64,000 nucleotides of DNA from Fragilaria crotonensis (lineage: Eukaryota > Bacillariophyta > Fragilariophyceae > Fragilariales > Fragilariaceae), in the NCBI GenBank assembly GCA_022925895.1, contig JAKSYS010000074.1:62001-126000 (forward strand). Reading direction: 5' to 3'. The translations under genes and the position numbers were made by a program. Below, one piece after another: positions 1-9,890 of the stretch (its first letter is position 1; each line of letters opens with the position of its first letter). The notes below the pieces were generated by a model. It was not told the DNA's origin and made no database searches. It was given only the letters and a program-made list of their open reading frames with translations.

Positions 1-1716
1 CAAGCTAGGTCCAAGTCGAATGTTCTTTACACCGAGATTCAACAGGGTCAAGAGTACAGCCGCAGCTTTTTGCTCCAAATGGCTGACCGCCAGTGAGAGT
101 GGCAAGTCGTTTACAGAACAATTCAAAGCCTTGGCGAGTTCCAGTGCGACGACGACGGCAGAATACGAATCATTGCATTGGCCCATATCAAGCACGCGAG
201 GAAGTCCATTGGCAAGGGTCTCGCCGTGAAGCTTGGGAGAATGAATAAGTCTATTCTTTGCACAGCCCATGGTCAAGATGAGGGAGTCCGCCGGTGTGGC
301 TTCCGCCAATTCAGTGAAATAGCTCCTGTCCCACTGGCTTCCATCGCAACCGCCAATCAAGAAGATCCGGCTAAGAGCACCAGACTTGGCAGCATCAATG
401 ATCTGATCTACCATGGGGAGGACAACTCGATGGTTAAAGCCCACTGTGTGGTATCGAGCTGGTTCAATAGTTCGTGGGAACCCCTTTTCGTGTCGCGCTG
501 ACTCAATAACCTTGCTAAAGTCGCGATCTTTGACATGCTCGACACCGTCGATACCGACTTCATTCATTGTGAACAATCGATTCTTGTACGCGCGTCGTGG
601 TTCGAGGATGCAGTTGGTAGTCACAACGATTGGGCCGGGGAAGCTGGCAAATTCAATCTTTTGGGCCTGCCAGGCAGTGCCGAAGTTTCCTGCAAGGTGG
701 GCAAACTTTCGAAGTTCAGGATAGGAATGAGCGGGAAGCATTTCACCGTGTGTGAAGACGTTGATACCAGTGCCTTCTGTCTGTTGGAGCAGAGCATGTA
801 AGTCCGCCATATCATGGCCTGAGATCAGAATAGCCTTCCCTTGAACCGCTGTCAGTCGGACTGGAGATGGCACCGGATCTCCAAAATTGGTAGCATGCGA
901 CTGATCCAAGAGTGCGAGAACTTGCGCGTTGACAGCTCCAACACGAAGGGCAGTGGCTAGTAGCCCTTGCATATCAGGCTCGTTAGACGCCAACTTGGTC
1001 CAAATTTCGTGAATGCTCTTCATGATTTCTTCGTCCATAAATCCCAATTGTGAACAGTGAGCTGCATACGCGCATGCACCCTTGAGCCCGTATGTACCGA
1101 CTTCGTTAAGAGAGAAGCATGACTGATCACCCATGGCAGCCGCACGATTAGGAACTGATACGGACCTGCCAAATTGTTCGAGATCATCATTATCCTCTAC
1201 TTGTAGTGCAGCCACTGGTTCGGTCGGTGCAGCTCCCCCCTTAGTAGCAACCAATTTCTCGAGGTTACTCTTGATCTGCATGCCTTGCTTGATAAATTCA
1301 GAAATGCGATCTTCTGAGAAGTTAACATTTGTGAGAGTTGAAAAGGCAGCTGAGAGAGTCCAAACGTTTGGATCGTGCATTTCTTCTGGCGTGGCTCCAG
1401 CAGCCCGGGCAGCAACACACCAGGAAGAAACCGACTTGATGACCTCAACAAGTGCATCCTGAACAGCAGCTGTTTCAGGGGTCTTGCCGCATACACCCAG
1501 AGTCGTACAAGCAATGTGTTCCGATGTCTGTTCGCATTGACGGCAAAACATGGCGGTCTCAACGACAGGTGCTGCTTCCGCAGGTTGCGCTGAAAGGAAA
1601 CGGTGCACGCTGGATAGTGCTTGCACGTTGACTCGACTAGCCGCGACTAGAGAGGAACGCAGCTGCAAAGGGACTCTGCGAGTCAATACAGTCGCTGCGG
1701 CTCGACGAATGAACAT
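1..1716 (-). CDS. hcp: Hybrid-cluster protein (hydroxylamine reductase / NO-detoxifying Hcp), mitochondrial, 3' end outside window
   Basis: An open frame of 572 codons runs from the ATG at 1716 down to the window edge with no stop. Residues 1-55 look like a mitochondrial presequence (Arg-, Ala- and Ser-rich, no acid until about residue 47). The mature part starts at about residue 56 with MFCRQCEQ. Cys58, 61, 70 and 76 give C-X2-C-X8-C-X5-C, the class I [4Fe-4S] motif. The ligands of the hybrid Fe-S-O cluster are all visible: His in SGHD, Glu in HGEM, Cys in TTNC, GGCDG, MGCAKN and GQCND, and Glu/Lys in LEQKA. Bacterial Hcp is about 550 residues, so roughly 35 C-terminal residues lie off the window. 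The family reduces hydroxylamine and, in bacteria, nitric oxide. No intron is needed. The gene is head-to-head with the diflavin reductase at 2233, a possible electron donor (inference). Confidence 0.95.
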   Translation of the reverse strand, partial: MFIRRAAATVLTRRVPLQLRSSLVAASRVNVQALSSVHRFLSAQPAEAAPVVETAMFCRQCEQTSEHIACTTLGVCGKTPETAAVQDALVEVIKSVSSWCVAARAAGATPEEMHDPNVWTLSAAFSTLTNVNFSEDRISEFIKQGMQIKSNLEKLVATKGGAAPTEPVAALQVEDNDDLEQFGRSVSVPNRAAAMGDQSCFSLNEVGTYGLKGACAYAAHCSQLGFMDEEIMKSIHEIWTKLASNEPDMQGLLATALRVGAVNAQVLALLDQSHATNFGDPVPSPVRLTAVQGKAILISGHDMADLHALLQQTEGTGINVFTHGEMLPAHSYPELRKFAHLAGNFGTAWQAQKIEFASFPGPIVVTTNCILEPRRAYKNRLFTMNEVGIDGVEHVKDRDFSKVIESARHEKGFPRTIEPARYHTVGFNHRVVLPMVDQIIDAAKSGALSRIFLIGGCDGSQWDRSYFTELAEATPADSLILTMGCAKNRLIHSPKLHGETLANGLPRVLDMGQCNDSYSAVVVALELAKALNCSVNDLPLSLAVSHLEQKAAAVLLTLLNLGVKNIRLGPSL

Positions 1717-2232
1717 GGTATTCTGCTGCTACGTATAGTGATAAATGATGATGAATATCTATGATTGTGAGCAGAATAATGTGTACGAGAGAAGGGAACA
1801 GCGCAATCGGGTTCGCATTCATGTTTTTTGTATGACTTAACGTCAATTTACGGTTCTTGAAGGTTCTCTTTCGTCACGGCAGTTCTCAAGTGCAAACTTC
1901 TTCACTGAGAGTACGTCATTATCCCATCACCACATTGACACAAACCCTATGTACAATGCCCTGCTACAGCCCCAAATCTTAATATTACATATAGTAGCTG
2001 CAGTTGCGTTGTAGAACCTAGCCCCAAAACCTCCTAGAGTGCCGGAAGTATTATGTATTCTGTGAACTGTTCTGAATGTAAAACTTCAACGTCACCACCT
2101 GATCAAGGACAGATCCATCAAGGTTGCAGAGAACTCGAGTCTGGGTTGGCCCGATTGCTGGCGCACTGATGGCACATGGTCATGTTTTGTCCATTCCAGT
2201 CTCCCATTTTGATCGATGGATTGATAATCAAA
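1717..2232. promoter_or_regulatory. Divergent intergenic region between hcp and the diflavin reductase
   Basis: This 516-bp gap separates the start codons of two divergently transcribed genes whose products could share a redox pathway, so it must hold both promoters. I see no clear TATA box, long palindrome or repeat. The frame of the plus-strand gene is open from an ATG at 2176, so the true gap may be 57 bp shorter. Confidence 0.5.
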
Positions 2233-4209
2233 ATGCCAATACAGCAAGCACTGCGAACACTAACCCCGCACTTGAAAGGCCAATCTAGTGTCTTTGGTTT
2301 GCTGCGAAGGTCGTCTGCTCTATCATGGGACAAAGGAAGCAGTTGTCCAAGATTGTCCTTGAGATTTCGACGCTTTTCATCCTCAACAACGCCACAACAA
2401 CAACGACCACCGGTTGTGCGAATCCTCTACGGATCGCAGGGAGGAACTGCCCAAATGTTTGCAATGCAATTGCAACAGGAACTTGAAGAGCGGTGGGGTG
2501 GAGGCCACGATACCAAGGACGGCGACAAACAAGATAGTCTAGAGATTCGTGCACTCAATGAAGTGGTGGATACGATGGAATCGAGCGCCGACATCCACAA
2601 TGCCAATGCTGACGACATACACGTGATTCTCGTGTCCGTGACTGGAGTGGGGGAGCCACCGGACAACGCTCGCATCTTTTACGACTGGCTCATGATGAGG
2701 GATTCGCCCATGAATCTCAAATATACGTTATTTGGACTCGGCAACTCGATTGCTCATCCGAAGCACTACAATGTTATAGCCAAGAACATGGATTCAAAAC
2801 TACAAGAACTGGGCGCTCAAAGAGTCTACCCCATGGGACTTGGTGACGATGGTGATTGCATCGAAGATGACTTTGATCAGTGGATGGAGGGGCTATTGAG
2901 ACGAATTCGAACAGCTGCGACTGATGAAGACACTCCACCTGTTGAGGACTCGCCCAACTCGGGGAGCGTGCGAAATGTTCAGCATATTGTTCCTCCAACC
3001 AAAGCCAGGAACGAACCGCTTCTTCTAAGGCCTCCGGTCGCTTTGCCGTCGATTCATAAGAATTTGATGCATGTTCCCTTCTACCAGGATCATGTCGATT
3101 GGATGGAAGTTGTCGCTCACCGCACATTGTCCCTTGACGGAGGAGAGCAAGGATTGCGCGAACTATATCTACAGTTGCCGCCCAACGTTACATATGAGGC
3201 CGGAGACCATGTCATTCTATATCCTCGCAATTCCAGATGCATGGTTGATGCACTCCTGCAGCTGTACAAACCAACAGGTCCACATTCGGTGATTGTTGAT
3301 GGAGGGCCAGGTTATCCACATCCTGCTGGTATCAGTATTTACGAAACGCTCACGCATTGTGTCGACCTCGGTGCTTTGCCTTCGCCGTCGCTTGCGCGAT
3401 ACCTTTTACAGGTGGACGATATTGATTATAAGGGATACATTGCTGGTCCTCGTCGGACTATACTGAATTTGATACACGAGACGGGAGCTGCGCCTCCACT
3501 TCAGGACTTGCTTCACATGCTCCCAAAAATGCAGCCGCGATACTACTCGATCGCTTCGTCTCCGAAGGTGCACCCGCATCAGGTCGTGGTCACGTATCGA
3601 CCCGTCAAATACGTTTCCTCTACAGGTAGCTTTCGAGAAGGCGTGTGTACAAGCTACATGTCGACGCTAACAAGTGGCAGCCACATTGTCGGAGGGATTC
3701 GCAGCAATCCATCGTTTCGACTCCCGTCAGATTCACAAGTTCCCATCATCATGATCGCCGGTGGCTGTGGAATTGCACCCATTCGTGCGTTTTTGGAGGA
3801 TCGAGTGGCATCGATGTCAGAATCTAACATCATGGGAGAGTCACTGCTCTTCTTGGGTTTTCGTTCTCCCTCGGACCAAGTGTATCAAGACTTGATTGAC
3901 CATTCTTTATCATGTGGAGCCCTTTCGTCGGCGTACATTTCTTATTCTCAGGAATGCATTTCCGATGATCAGAGGTGCCAGCTTGTGACACAGACAGTGA
4001 GAGAGCATGGGAGTGCTATTATTGACGGGATCGAAAACCGTGGAGCGCATGTCTATCTCTGCGGCGGGGCGCGCAGTTTCGGAGCTGCTGTGGAGGCCAC
4101 ATTCGTGGACCTGCTGGAAGCTCATAATGGACTGGATTCAGACGGAGCTACCGCATACTTGCGTCGGCTTGTCGCCGAAGGTCGACTTTGTGAAGATCTG
4201 GCAGACTAG
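2233..4209 (+). CDS. Diflavin (FMN/FAD) NADPH oxidoreductase, cytochrome-P450-reductase-like, probably mitochondrial
   Basis: 658 residues from the ATG at 2233; an in-frame ATG at 2176 would add 19 residues. The downstream ATG is preferred because it has an A-rich context (tcaaaATG) and begins a good presequence rich in Arg and Ser and poor in acids, ending near RFRRFSSS. Domains in order: a flavodoxin FMN domain with ILYGSQGGTAQ at about residues 64-74, TGVGEPPDN and the LFGLGNS loop; an FAD domain with RYYSIASS at about 435; an NADPH domain with AGGCGIAPIRAF at about 509 and YLCGGARSFG at about 607. The C-terminus ends CEDLAD and lacks the aromatic stacking residue seen at the end of many P450 reductases. 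The family passes electrons from NADPH through FAD and FMN to a protein acceptor. The acceptor is unknown; the divergent Hcp is one candidate (inference). A Tah18/NDOR1-type role is an alternative, but the presequence argues against the cytosol. Confidence 0.9.
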   Translation: MPIQQALRTLTPHLKGQSSVFGLLRRSSALSWDKGSSCPRLSLRFRRFSSSTTPQQQRPPVVRILYGSQGGTAQMFAMQLQQELEERWGGGHDTKDGDKQDSLEIRALNEVVDTMESSADIHNANADDIHVILVSVTGVGEPPDNARIFYDWLMMRDSPMNLKYTLFGLGNSIAHPKHYNVIAKNMDSKLQELGAQRVYPMGLGDDGDCIEDDFDQWMEGLLRRIRTAATDEDTPPVEDSPNSGSVRNVQHIVPPTKARNEPLLLRPPVALPSIHKNLMHVPFYQDHVDWMEVVAHRTLSLDGGEQGLRELYLQLPPNVTYEAGDHVILYPRNSRCMVDALLQLYKPTGPHSVIVDGGPGYPHPAGISIYETLTHCVDLGALPSPSLARYLLQVDDIDYKGYIAGPRRTILNLIHETGAAPPLQDLLHMLPKMQPRYYSIASSPKVHPHQVVVTYRPVKYVSSTGSFREGVCTSYMSTLTSGSHIVGGIRSNPSFRLPSDSQVPIIMIAGGCGIAPIRAFLEDRVASMSESNIMGESLLFLGFRSPSDQVYQDLIDHSLSCGALSSAYISYSQECISDDQRCQLVTQTVREHGSAIIDGIENRGAHVYLCGGARSFGAAVEATFVDLLEAHNGLDSDGATAYLRRLVAEGRLCEDLAD

Positions 4210-4679
4210 TTATGAGACTTGCAAAGCCACTCAACGCGCTATAAATGTGCTGTTTCAATACTTACCTAGCTAGTAGACTAGTCAGTAGTCCGCTCAATGG
4301 AGCAGAACAGTGATGCATGTCGAGAAAATGGAGCCAAATGCACACTCGTGCATACAATGCACGGTTAACCCCACCACCAATGAGGTTTGTTTTGACTTCA
4401 GTCGTAGTCAATTGCAGGTAAAACAGGCATATGTGTAGGCTTCATGGAAAACGTTCAAAGAGCATTTCTGCTGGGCGTTGCACAGAGGACGGTTTCAAGT
4501 CAGGGCTTGTCCATCGGTGGATATAACGGAGTGATGAGAGTGGTGATGCAAATTAATACGATTATTGGGCATAACAAGAGGGGCGAAATGCATTATATTC
4601 CAATACTCGAGGAAAGGCTCTCCGTTTCGGTGCTCAGCGCTTCCGTCGGGTTTGCATCGACACTGCTGGTATTTATGCC
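4210..4679. other. Intergenic, no gene recognised
   Basis: 3' flank of the diflavin reductase. Short frames are open on both strands but none resembles a known family. I see no RNA gene or repeat. Confidence 0.5.
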
Positions 4680-5120
4680 CAAAAAAGGGCGTGCCCTTTC
4701 CAGAGTCTCCTCCCTTGTTTTCCCTTTCCGGAGTCTCCACTGTCACCTTCGTTGTCTCCCTTGCCCTTACCATAGTCATCGTTGTCGTCACCCTTCTTGC
4801 CCTGCTTTCCGGAGTCTCCTCCCTTTTCCTTTCGGGAGTCATCGTCGTCACCTCCTTTACCTCCCTTGCCCTTACCATACACCGCCCTTCTTGTCCTTTT
4901 CAGAGTCTCCGCCTCCCTTTCCATTTCCAGAGTCATCGTTGTCGCATCCTTTGCCTCACTTGCCCATACCATACATCGCCCGTCTTGCCCTTTCCAGGGT
5001 CGTCACCTCCTTTGCCTCCCTTGCCTCTCTTGCCCTTACCATCATAGTCATCGTCGTTGTCGCCCTACTTTCCTTTCCGGAGTCCCATCTCTCTCACTTT
5101 CCGGGATCATTATCGTCGTA
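4680..5120 (-). repeat. Degenerate minisatellite encoding a Lys/Gly/Asp-rich repeat on the minus strand, probable gene remnant
   Basis: Irregular units of roughly 55-65 bp recur about seven times. On the minus strand, in changing frames, they give GKGKGGKGGDDDDS-like peptides. On the plus strand they read as Ser/Pro/His-rich ORFs (4444-5121, 4565-5047, 4782-5399) that I regard as shadows. Alternating Lys/Gly and Asp clusters suggest a disordered, possibly secreted diatom protein, but no signal peptide or single uninterrupted frame is visible. I would call it a decayed repeat gene rather than a functional CDS. Confidence 0.45.
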
Positions 5121-5395
5121 AATGAGCAACCACTGCTCAAAGGTGTTTTCAGTGTATCTTTCACCAAAACCTTGAAATTCGCGGTGATCCAGAATTTTCT
5201 CTCGCGTACAGCCTACATGGGAATCAGTACATTTTCAATGTGCTTCCACGTGGCATGTCAGTTTCAGGCCTCAAATCGACTCCGTCAATACCCGGAAGAA
5301 CGAAGAATCCGTGCACCCTGTGCTACTTGTACCTCCCACCTCAATGAGCACACATGTGCACTCCTTCGTCGTTCTTCGGGGTACAAGGTACTCTA

Positions 5396-6877
5396 CTAGT
5401 GTCTAAACGCCCGAAATCTTTAATTAAAGATCGCTCAGTGGTAAAATCTTTAATTATTAAAGATTGATTTTTGCCCTTCCTTAACTTCGTCATTGTATCT
5501 TTTTTGCCAAAATAACTACGGCCAATGTGTTCTTCATTGAGTCAAGCCTTGTGGGCCAAATGAGGTCATCTTAGTCAGCGACAGTTCCTGTCTTAGGTTC
5601 AGGAACACAAAACTGAAGCCTATTTTTCCGAGTTTTTTTGCTCGGATAATACCCGGATGTACAGTACGCGAAGTACGCAGGCTACATAACCTCAAGTCGT
5701 TCGAGGCTGCAACAAACGCATTGAGTTCATCGCTTTCCACTTCGATTAAGCCACAACACTCAAGCGCAATGGTGTTGAACATTCTTTAAAGAAGAGGTAT
5801 GTACTTGGTGTGATTCTCTAACTTTTGTTATTTCTTGAGTTGTGAGAATGAGTTTTTCTCAAGTTTTTTTTCGAATACAACCATCGCATCAACACCCCAT
5901 TTCTTACATCTTATGCCGTGTACGGCTTGCAGTGACCATGCCATGAACATGCTGACTCAAGACTCTCTCCCTCTTGGTGCATTGCTTGAAGCAATCGTGA
6001 TGTTTGACCTGTCCCTGCTCAGTTTTTGTCGCAATACAGTAGAGGCCTTTGTACCCCGGCGGGATGGTGTGTTGCGATTCAGTTAAAGGGACTTCAAGAC
6101 CAAACCCGTGGCGCTGCAAATGTGCTGATGAAACAATGAAGATCAAGCATCTGCAGTTGTGCCAAGGATGTTGAACGCTCTGCATGACACGAGGAGGACG
6201 ATGATGACTCAATTCGGTGATCTCTTACAACGTGAGAATTGCCACATGGCAAGCTCATGTTGTGCATGCACTGTCACAGCCATCACAGCGCAGCATCCAG
6301 TATTGCTATCAATAGAAGCTGGCATGGGACAATAGCAGTTGCAATGGAAGTAATCTTTCTGGGAGCCATGTCAGCAGGACAGTCAGAGCGACTAATATGA
6401 TGACACCACCTGCCTGGTGCAACTCGCTCTTGTTACACAACCGATGACAAACCATGATAGATGCCCGGCACTATTGCTTCTACAAGGGCTCAATGGAGTG
6501 AAGCAGACAAGCCTATGGTGGAACACTCTGACATTAATGGACTGCTGGTTGCTCGGGTGCTCACGGTATGAAGGCACATTGGAGTGCATGAGACAATGTT
6601 GATTTTCCACACCATGAGGGAAAGTTATACATTCTGACCAAGCTACAAAGCTTCTACAGTAAATAATCAATAGCTTTCAATTGCAACTTTATCAATCTAA
6701 GGCTGATCTGTGATGATATTGATGCCGGTGGTCGGCCATTGTCAAAGCCAAATTTTGTGTTGTTGATGGTACACTTCGTACATTGACCGTCTTGCTAAAC
6801 GTACGAAAATGGCCATCTTTAAAAAAAGACAACTTTGTCGTTAATTAAAGAAACCCCCCCGGGCGTTTAGACACTAG
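5396..6877. mobile_element. Non-autonomous DNA transposon with TA target duplication (Tc1/mariner-like ends)
   Basis: The left end CTAGTGTCTAAACGCCCG (5396-5413) is the exact inverse of the right end (6860-6877), and a TA dinucleotide flanks both sides (5394-5395 and 6878-6879). The inverted similarity continues imperfectly inward (TCTTTAATTAA-rich on both sides) for about 60 bp. TA duplication is the hallmark of Tc1/mariner/IS630. The 1.48-kb interior has only short ORFs (for example 5534-5782 minus, 5904-6212 minus, 6392-6670 minus) and no DDE transposase that I recognise, so it is probably moved in trans. Confidence 0.8.
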
Positions 6878-7152
6878 TATCGGATGAGATATTGCGCATT
6901 CAATTAATAATGCAAAAACCGTTATTGACTCTGGGATAAAGTACATTTTTGGAAAGTATACAAAAACAGGAGTCGTAACGGTCTTTTACCGAGAGGCCGG
7001 CTGGATCGGTACACGGCTTAATGGGTCAAATGGTCTCTACCGGTAGTCTCTAGTGTATGAGCGTACGATGCAGGCACGCGATGGAACATCGACGACATGG
7101 GCGCAGAAGGAAAATGGAGCGAAATGTTACGTCGGAATGACAGGTCGTACTA

Positions 7153-7826
7153 CCACATAAAAATGGCTTCGACCCAATAAAATGACTTTGAACCAATCTC
7201 ATGTGAAATTCAATGACCTCTACACAAAAACACTGCAATTTTCATTATTTCACACCGTGATCTATTGTAAAGCTCTCCTTAGTGAACAAATAGAGGTATG
7301 TTCTGCAGAGAGAAAAGCAATATAATTGCTCAGTTCTCTCAAATACGCATACCGTAGATGAGACGTCAAAACATTTCTGTACGACCCTTTTTCACACGTC
7401 GAGGATGCCCTCCAAATCTTTATAAATTACAGTTCTGGATATTTTCATACGTCTGCGAGGAGAAATCCACTTGGCGTTTGTACCACACGTTGTGGTACAA
7501 ACATCTCGTTCAAAACCCTGTACCGATACGCATTTCGATTTACCGAACACTTGTGAAATAAATCAAGACCAGAATATAAAATATTATTCATTCATGAAAA
7601 CAAATTTATACACGACTTTGACCCAGTAAATCAAAAACGAAGACTTGTTTATCATCGATAGCTAATTCAGATGTTGCTCCAGTACTTTCATCATTCTTCA
7701 TTGCTGTTGACAGGGTAATGAAGGATCTATGATACGAACTGTTAGTAAAACATTTATGTGTTTCTGCCGAGATTTGGTAAGTCAAAACTCTTGTGAAACT
7801 ATTGGTTCAAAGCCATTTTTATGTGG
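7153..7826. mobile_element. Second TA-flanked inverted-repeat element (MITE-like)
   Basis: CCACATAAAAATGGCTT at 7153 recurs inverted at the right end (7810-7826). The similarity extends imperfectly inward to about 25-28 bp (GAACCAAT side). TA flanks both ends (7151-7152, 7827-7828). The 674-bp interior has no coding frame that I recognise. It sits just outside the recombinase retrotransposon that starts at 7852. Its ends differ from those of the 5396-6877 element, so it is a separate family. Confidence 0.7.
7476..7502. repeat. Perfect 11-bp inverted repeat (hairpin) inside the MITE
   Basis: GTTTGTACCAC, a 5-base loop ACGTT, then GTGGTACAAAC. The two arms are exact complements. It lies near the centre of the 7153-7826 element. 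Confidence 0.85.
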
Positions 7827-7851
7827 TACCAGTAGTACAAGGGTACATGGT

Positions 7852-8150
7852 CGAAATAAATTCCGAGTCTTGTCCGCATTTCTCTAAGTCCGTTTAGTCG
7901 GATGAGTCGGCCGCCTAGTGGTTTCGTCGTACCGCTGTCTCGCGTACTGTCGCGTCGATTCGTGTGTTGCTGTGTGTGGTTTTCTGGATTCTCCTTCATG
8001 TTCACGAGGCTAGTGGAACTAAATAGATGGCATCGGAATCTGGTCCTAATAGTTTTGTCTCTCTCTCCTGGTTCGTCTCGCGGGGTCGGTCCCGTGATAT
8101 TCATCTAGCGGGGGTCCGTCGCGTCGTTGTGAGTCGACCTGGTTTCCGCC
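7852..8150 (-). repeat. Terminal repeat B2 of the tyrosine-recombinase retrotransposon
   Basis: A 299-bp direct repeat of 8391-8686 (B1, 296 bp). The copies differ only by three single-base length changes in short runs; I found no substitution. It is the outer 3' end of the element. Confidence 0.9.
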
Positions 8151-8239
8151 CCATGCAGTGCATGGCCAGGAGGTAACCGGCGCCGGAGGCGCCGATGAAC
8201 CTAGGCATCGGGCCAGGAGAGGAGGTGTGGGTGGGTGGG
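8151..8239. other. Unique 89-bp segment with two hairpins between A2 and B2
   Basis: Not repeated elsewhere in the window. It contains CGGCGCC-gga-GGCGCCG followed by CGATG-aacctagg-CATCG, two adjacent perfect stems. It lies at the A2/B2 junction, where strand exchange of the presumed circular intermediate would occur; any role is inference. Confidence 0.6.
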
Positions 8240-8390
8240 ATTAACTAGAGTAGTGTCTTTGTTGATTCGAGTTCGTCCGGATTGTGAGCAATTCGCATCT
8301 TGTGTTGTGTCCGGGTGTTCGTCTGTCTGTGTCTCGTGTTCGTCTGTCTGACGGCGACTGCTCTCCCTTTCCCGAACTTCGGACATGCCA
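8240..8390 (-). repeat. Internal repeat A2 of the tyrosine-recombinase retrotransposon
   Basis: 151 bp, identical as far as I can see to A1 at 21085-21235. It directly abuts B1 at 8390/8391. Confidence 0.9.
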
Positions 8391-8686
8391 CGAAATAAAT
8401 TCCGAGTCTTGTCCGCATTTCTCTAAGTCCGTTTAGTCGGATGAGTCGGCCGCCTAGTGGTTTCGTCGTACCGCTGTCTCGCGTACTGTCGCGTCGATTC
8501 GTGTGTTGCTGTGTGTGGTTTCTGGATTCTCCTTCATGTTCACGAGGCTAGTGGAACTAAATAGATGGCATCGGAATCTGGTCCTAATAGTTTTGTCTCT
8601 CTCCCTGGTTCGTCTCGCGGGGTCGGTCCCGTGATATTCATCTAGCGGGGTCCGTCGCGTCGTTGTGAGTCGACCTGGTTTCCGCC
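8391..8686 (-). repeat. Internal repeat B1 of the tyrosine-recombinase retrotransposon
   Basis: 296-bp copy of B2. It overlaps the last codons of the recombinase frame (stop at 8642), so the ORF runs into the repeat. Confidence 0.9.
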
Positions 8687-9890
8687 ATTTTCCGGTTGTC
8701 GTTCGTCCGCAGGATCATGGGCGACTGTGAAGAAAGTTTGTCGATTCGTCATGCGCGTGGCGACCCCGATCGTGGTGTCTGGCACTTGGATGCGTAGGTA
8801 TCTCATGAACGTCCTGCTCCGCCAACGGCCCACCATCTGTATCGTTTCGCTTGGCACACCTGCCAAGTGCATTGCCATGGCCGCGCCCGACCTAATCGAG
8901 TGCGTACCGATTCGATCGGCCTGGAGTCCCAGCCTCTCTCCCGATAGTATTGTCGCGGCCCTCAGCTGTTCGAGGATCGTTTTCGAAGAGACGTGTTCGA
9001 GCTCGTTCGATGTTGTCGATACGAAAGCGTTTATCTTCGGGTTCGTCCGACCAAGTCGTTCGTAGCCTCTAATTCTGTGAATCAATTCCGCAAGTGTCCG
9101 TACCGGACATATGTCTGCCTGACCGGGGTTGTTGTTCCTGTGCTGCGTCACCTTCGCTCCTTTGTCTCCGTTCTTTTGTTGTCGATAGGTGATCGTTACG
9201 GCGTCTGCATTTCGGGTTTGTTCGTAGGAGAAAGTCGTCAGCGTTTCGTCCTGTTTCCTGAATCGAACGTCGTCTACTCTGACTACCGATGTTCGTCTGC
9301 CGCCTCCCACGTCGGAGTATTCGCAAGACCTCATGGCGAAGAAAAGGCCGTGACCACCAGTTGTCCGACTGCCACGTCCAACTCGTTCCTGGACCAGGAT
9401 CTCACCTTCCTGATCACTTCAAGAGGAATGGCTTGTTGTTGTGCGACTCCGGGTCGTCGTCCGCGTACTTCTTCAATTGTAAAGCCAGAAGGGGTCGAGG
9501 CGTCCGGCGGAGTCGTGGATTGGGCTCTCAAGTTTGTTAAGCCTGAAGGTCTGAGCCACACCGTCGAGGGTGGCACGAATGGTACCGGACATGGCTCCAT
9601 TGCCATCTGTCGCAGGCTGTCTGAGCGAAGCCGTCCGTCCCGAAGGGCGGCAGCGAAACACGCGAAGATTTCCGTCCTTTCGTTTCGTCCGAACCGGCGG
9701 AGAAAAGGGTCGAGGTCGACTCCGACTCGCTCGAGGAATCGTGCGTAGCAGTTCCAGCTGCTGCTGCGCTTGGCGCGGGTTGAGTCGGCAAGAGCTGCGT
9801 TTTGGGCAGCAGACGCAGCCAGTCTCCAATCTGCGAAATGAGGGCTGGCTGCAAGGGGATGATCCTGAAGTTCTGTGGGACAAAGGGTGA
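8642..9890 (-). pseudogene. Tyrosine recombinase (integrase) of the PAT/Ngaro-like element, one frameshift
   Basis: The N-terminal core-binding (SAM-like) domain is in the frame ending at 9331. The catalytic domain is in the frame 9334-8642. The two overlap by 4 bp, and inserting one base near 9340 would join them, so a one-base deletion is likely. Catalytic residues of the family are visible: Arg in FAMRSCEY just after the frame change, then in the downstream frame His145-x-x-Arg148 (THSIRSG), Trp171 (GRW) and the nucleophile Tyr179 (RYLRI). The family cuts and rejoins DNA by a 3'-phosphotyrosine intermediate. The N-terminal boundary is approximate because the upstream frame overlaps the RNase H end. 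Confidence 0.85.

Noticed and set aside
1-4209. Bacterial contamination carrying hcp
   Set aside because: Both genes carry presequences, codon use is like the neighbouring eukaryotic DNA, and diflavin reductases of this type are eukaryotic.
4444-5399. Three overlapping Ser/Pro/His-rich plus-strand ORFs as genes
   Set aside because: They read the complement of the Lys/Gly/Asp minisatellite in all frames; no conserved start or domain.
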